Origin: Buttiauxella sp035271705
Lineage (GTDB): Bacteria; Pseudomonadota; Gammaproteobacteria; Enterobacterales; Enterobacteriaceae
Length of the DNA stretch: 13,185 nucleotides
Direction: 5' to 3'
NCBI RefSeq assembly: GCF_035271705.1
Contig: NZ_DATERI010000152.1
Location: 1-13,185 of the forward strand
In this document: positions 12,268-13,185 of the stretch, in pieces
Numbering within the stretch: the first letter of the stretch is position 1
How the letters are laid out: each line of letters starts with the position of its first letter
Position numbers and translations under genes: made by a program
The notes under the pieces: model-generated
Told to the model about the DNA's origin: nothing
Database searches by the model: none
Seen by the model: only the letters and a program-made list of their open reading frames with translations

Positions 12268-12870
12268 CATCAACAGCGAACAGGCAGGAAGCCCACGAAG
12301 TAGCCGCCGGTGGCGTATGAATGACCGGATGATTCGCAAATGGCTTACCACCGCGCCTGATGTGGTTAAAAGCAGGCCAAAGCAATAAGAAGTGATCCCT
12401 GTTCTGGCTGCTCACTTTCCCCTTGAGGGTGACAGCCAGCTTTTAAGGGCACAACGTGAAAGCGCACTCCTTCTCTCTTTCACTGCGGGGGCAGGTTTGT
12501 TACCGAAAGAGTGCGCTTCCAGTTGTGGTAATGCGGCTCTGCGCACGTGACGAGGCCAACAAGTTTTTATTTCAACATTTGAAATGAATACGTTTCTTGA
12601 GGTGTAGCGTCGCCGGTTCTGGCCGGTCCGGCAGGTGGAGGCACCACCGCCACAACAAATTCATTGCTGTGTGTAGTCTTTGCCCATCACATCGGTGGGC
12701 ACCTTTTTACACAACAGACAAGGGCATCACCGGGCGACGGGCTCATAACCCAATCCACCCGGGCGCGATGGAAGTGGCCTGTCTACCCACAAAACTCGCG
12801 CAGGTGCCCTTCTCTGTTGTGTATGGAGAAGTTCACTGGCGGTGGCAGCCGCCTCACAGAGGGTTAAACC
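12268..12870 (+). other. Long structured pL leader, apparently mostly non-coding
   Basis: About 600 bases without a convincing gene. Contents in order: a 23-codon open frame (12314-12385, weak ribosome site, M-N-D-R-M-I-R-K-W-L); a hairpin CTGGCTG/CAGCCAG (12404-12439) followed by CTTTT; a perfect 10-bp inverted repeat AAGCGCACTC/GAGTGCGCTT (12460-12518); a palindrome ATTTCAA-CAT-TTGAAAT (12569-12585); a small hairpin GGTGG/CCACC (12634-12648); and the three-way-junction element (separate entry). An open frame from TTG 12597 to TAA 12878 overlaps the next gene by 8 bases. It ends H-R-G-L-N-H-E and might be a small leader ORF such as those found with C4/CI-type immunity RNAs. I cannot confirm that. 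Confidence 0.5.
12681..12853 (+). ncRNA. Candidate C4/CI-like immunity or leader RNA with three-way junction
   Basis: Predicted by eye. Hairpin P0 pairs TGCCCA (12681-12686) with TGGGCA (12696-12701). P1 pairs 12708-12728 with 12803-12823: 20 pairs, one of them a wobble, with one mismatch. Inside P1 are two abutting arms: P2 (12730-12734 with 12758-12762, inner GGG/CCC) and P3 (GCGCGA 12763-12768 with TCGCGC 12796-12801, inner GTGG/CCAC). A last hairpin, GGCGG/CCGCC (12838-12853), sits before the ribosome site of the next gene. GGGCACCT (12697-12704) can also pair with AGGTGCCC (12802-12809), in competition with P0 and P1. Resemblance to P1 C4 and P4 CI RNAs is an inference from position and style. 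Confidence 0.45.
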
Positions 12871-13185
12871 ATGAGTAATGACCGCATGACCGTAGTGCCC
12901 GATTTCCTGGGCGAACTGGATGCCGGCGTGTTCATGAACAAGATCGCGGCAGCTTTAAACACTACCGCGCTTGGCGTTCTGAACAACGGTACCAAAGGCA
13001 AAGTAGTCCTCACCTTTGATATTGAGCGTATGGGAAACTCCGTTGAAGAGAAGCGCGTCAAGATCAAGCACAAGCTGAACTACGTCACCCCAACCCCGCG
13101 CGGTAAAGCCTCCGAAGAAGACACCACCGAAACACCAATGTGGGTTAACAAAGGCGGCAAGCTGACCATCCTGCAGGAAGATCAG
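12871..13185 (+). CDS. Conserved phage hypothetical protein of the pL operon (partial)
   Basis: 105 codons without a stop; the gene continues past the right edge. The ATG at 12871-12873 has AGAGGG about 8 bases upstream. The product is soluble, begins M-S-N-D-R-M-T-V-V-P-D-F-L-G-E-L and contains T-F-D-I-E-R-M and Y-V-T-P-T-P-R-G-K-A. I recall similar proteins from the left operon of enterobacterial phages, but with no assigned function. Balanced codon use supports real coding. It would be repressed by CI through OL/pL and possibly modulated by the RNA just upstream. Confidence 0.75.
   Translation, partial: MSNDRMTVVPDFLGELDAGVFMNKIAAALNTTALGVLNNGTKGKVVLTFDIERMGNSVEEKRVKIKHKLNYVTPTPRGKASEEDTTETPMWVNKGGKLTILQEDQ

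Noticed and set aside
12206..12415. Minus-strand open frame of 69 codons over OL and the pL start
   Set aside because: It runs through operators and the promoter, lacks a good ribosome site and shows no recognisable protein pattern.
12597..12878. Open frame of 93 codons (TTG start) on the plus strand over the junction RNA
   Set aside because: Start codon and ribosome site are poor, codon use includes several rare codons, and the stretch is heavily structured. The 8-base overlap with the next ATG leaves a small chance that it is a leader ORF, so it is mentioned but not called.

Overview
The window is part of a lambdoid, cos-packaged temperate phage of an enterobacterium (Klebsiella, Enterobacter, Salmonella or Escherichia type). 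This is judged from a P21-type lysis cassette, a Rha/antirepressor gene, DUF968 and DUF4222 genes, a YmfL-type regulator and an S24 (CI) repressor, all in lambdoid order. Apart from cI and the gene at the right edge, everything is on the minus strand, so the lambda late direction runs right to left. The terminase gene lies next to the right-arm genes across an internal cos site. That arrangement fits an integrated prophage or a circularised phage genome.

Layout, right to left. 12871-13185(+): a partial, unrecognised gene of the pL operon, behind a ~600-nt structured, apparently non-coding leader. 11363-12250: the immunity region, with cI on the plus strand between three OR-like and two OL-like 15-bp operators, plus candidate pR, pRM and pL. 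5464-11362(-): a compact early operon (cro-like, YmfL/CII-like regulator, a small ORF, DUF4222, O-like initiator with an iteron-type origin inside it, N6-adenine methyltransferase, a 31-codon ORF, Rha/antirepressor, DUF968 nuclease-like protein, Q-type antiterminator). 5313-5463: post-Q region with a strong terminator. 4647-5312(-): an AT-rich gene for an unknown one-TM membrane protein, in the position where Stx phages carry toxin genes. 3430-4482(-): a second DNA methyltransferase, followed by a terminator. 2105-3359(-): lysis cassette (dual-start S21-type pinholin, SAR endolysin, Rz with nested Rz1). 480-1993(-): an AT-rich eukaryote-like Ser/Thr kinase and PP2C phosphatase pair with its own candidate promoter and terminator, in the position of lambda bor. 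302-342: cosN and cosQ resembling those of lambda. 1-184(-): start of a DUF1441/Nu1-type small terminase.

How it works together (inference). CI holds pR and pL off through a shared operator family and can be lost by S24 self-cleavage in the SOS response. The early operon has no internal intrinsic terminator, and no N-like gene is visible. Q would then carry late transcripts through the terminators at 5347-5370 and 3401-3423 into lysis, across cos, and into packaging genes.

The most promising accessory systems are the kinase/phosphatase moron next to cos and the leader RNA at 12681-12853. That RNA can fold as a three-way junction with a competing pairing, reminiscent of P1 C4/P4 CI immunity RNAs. 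The AT-rich membrane protein gene is a further candidate.
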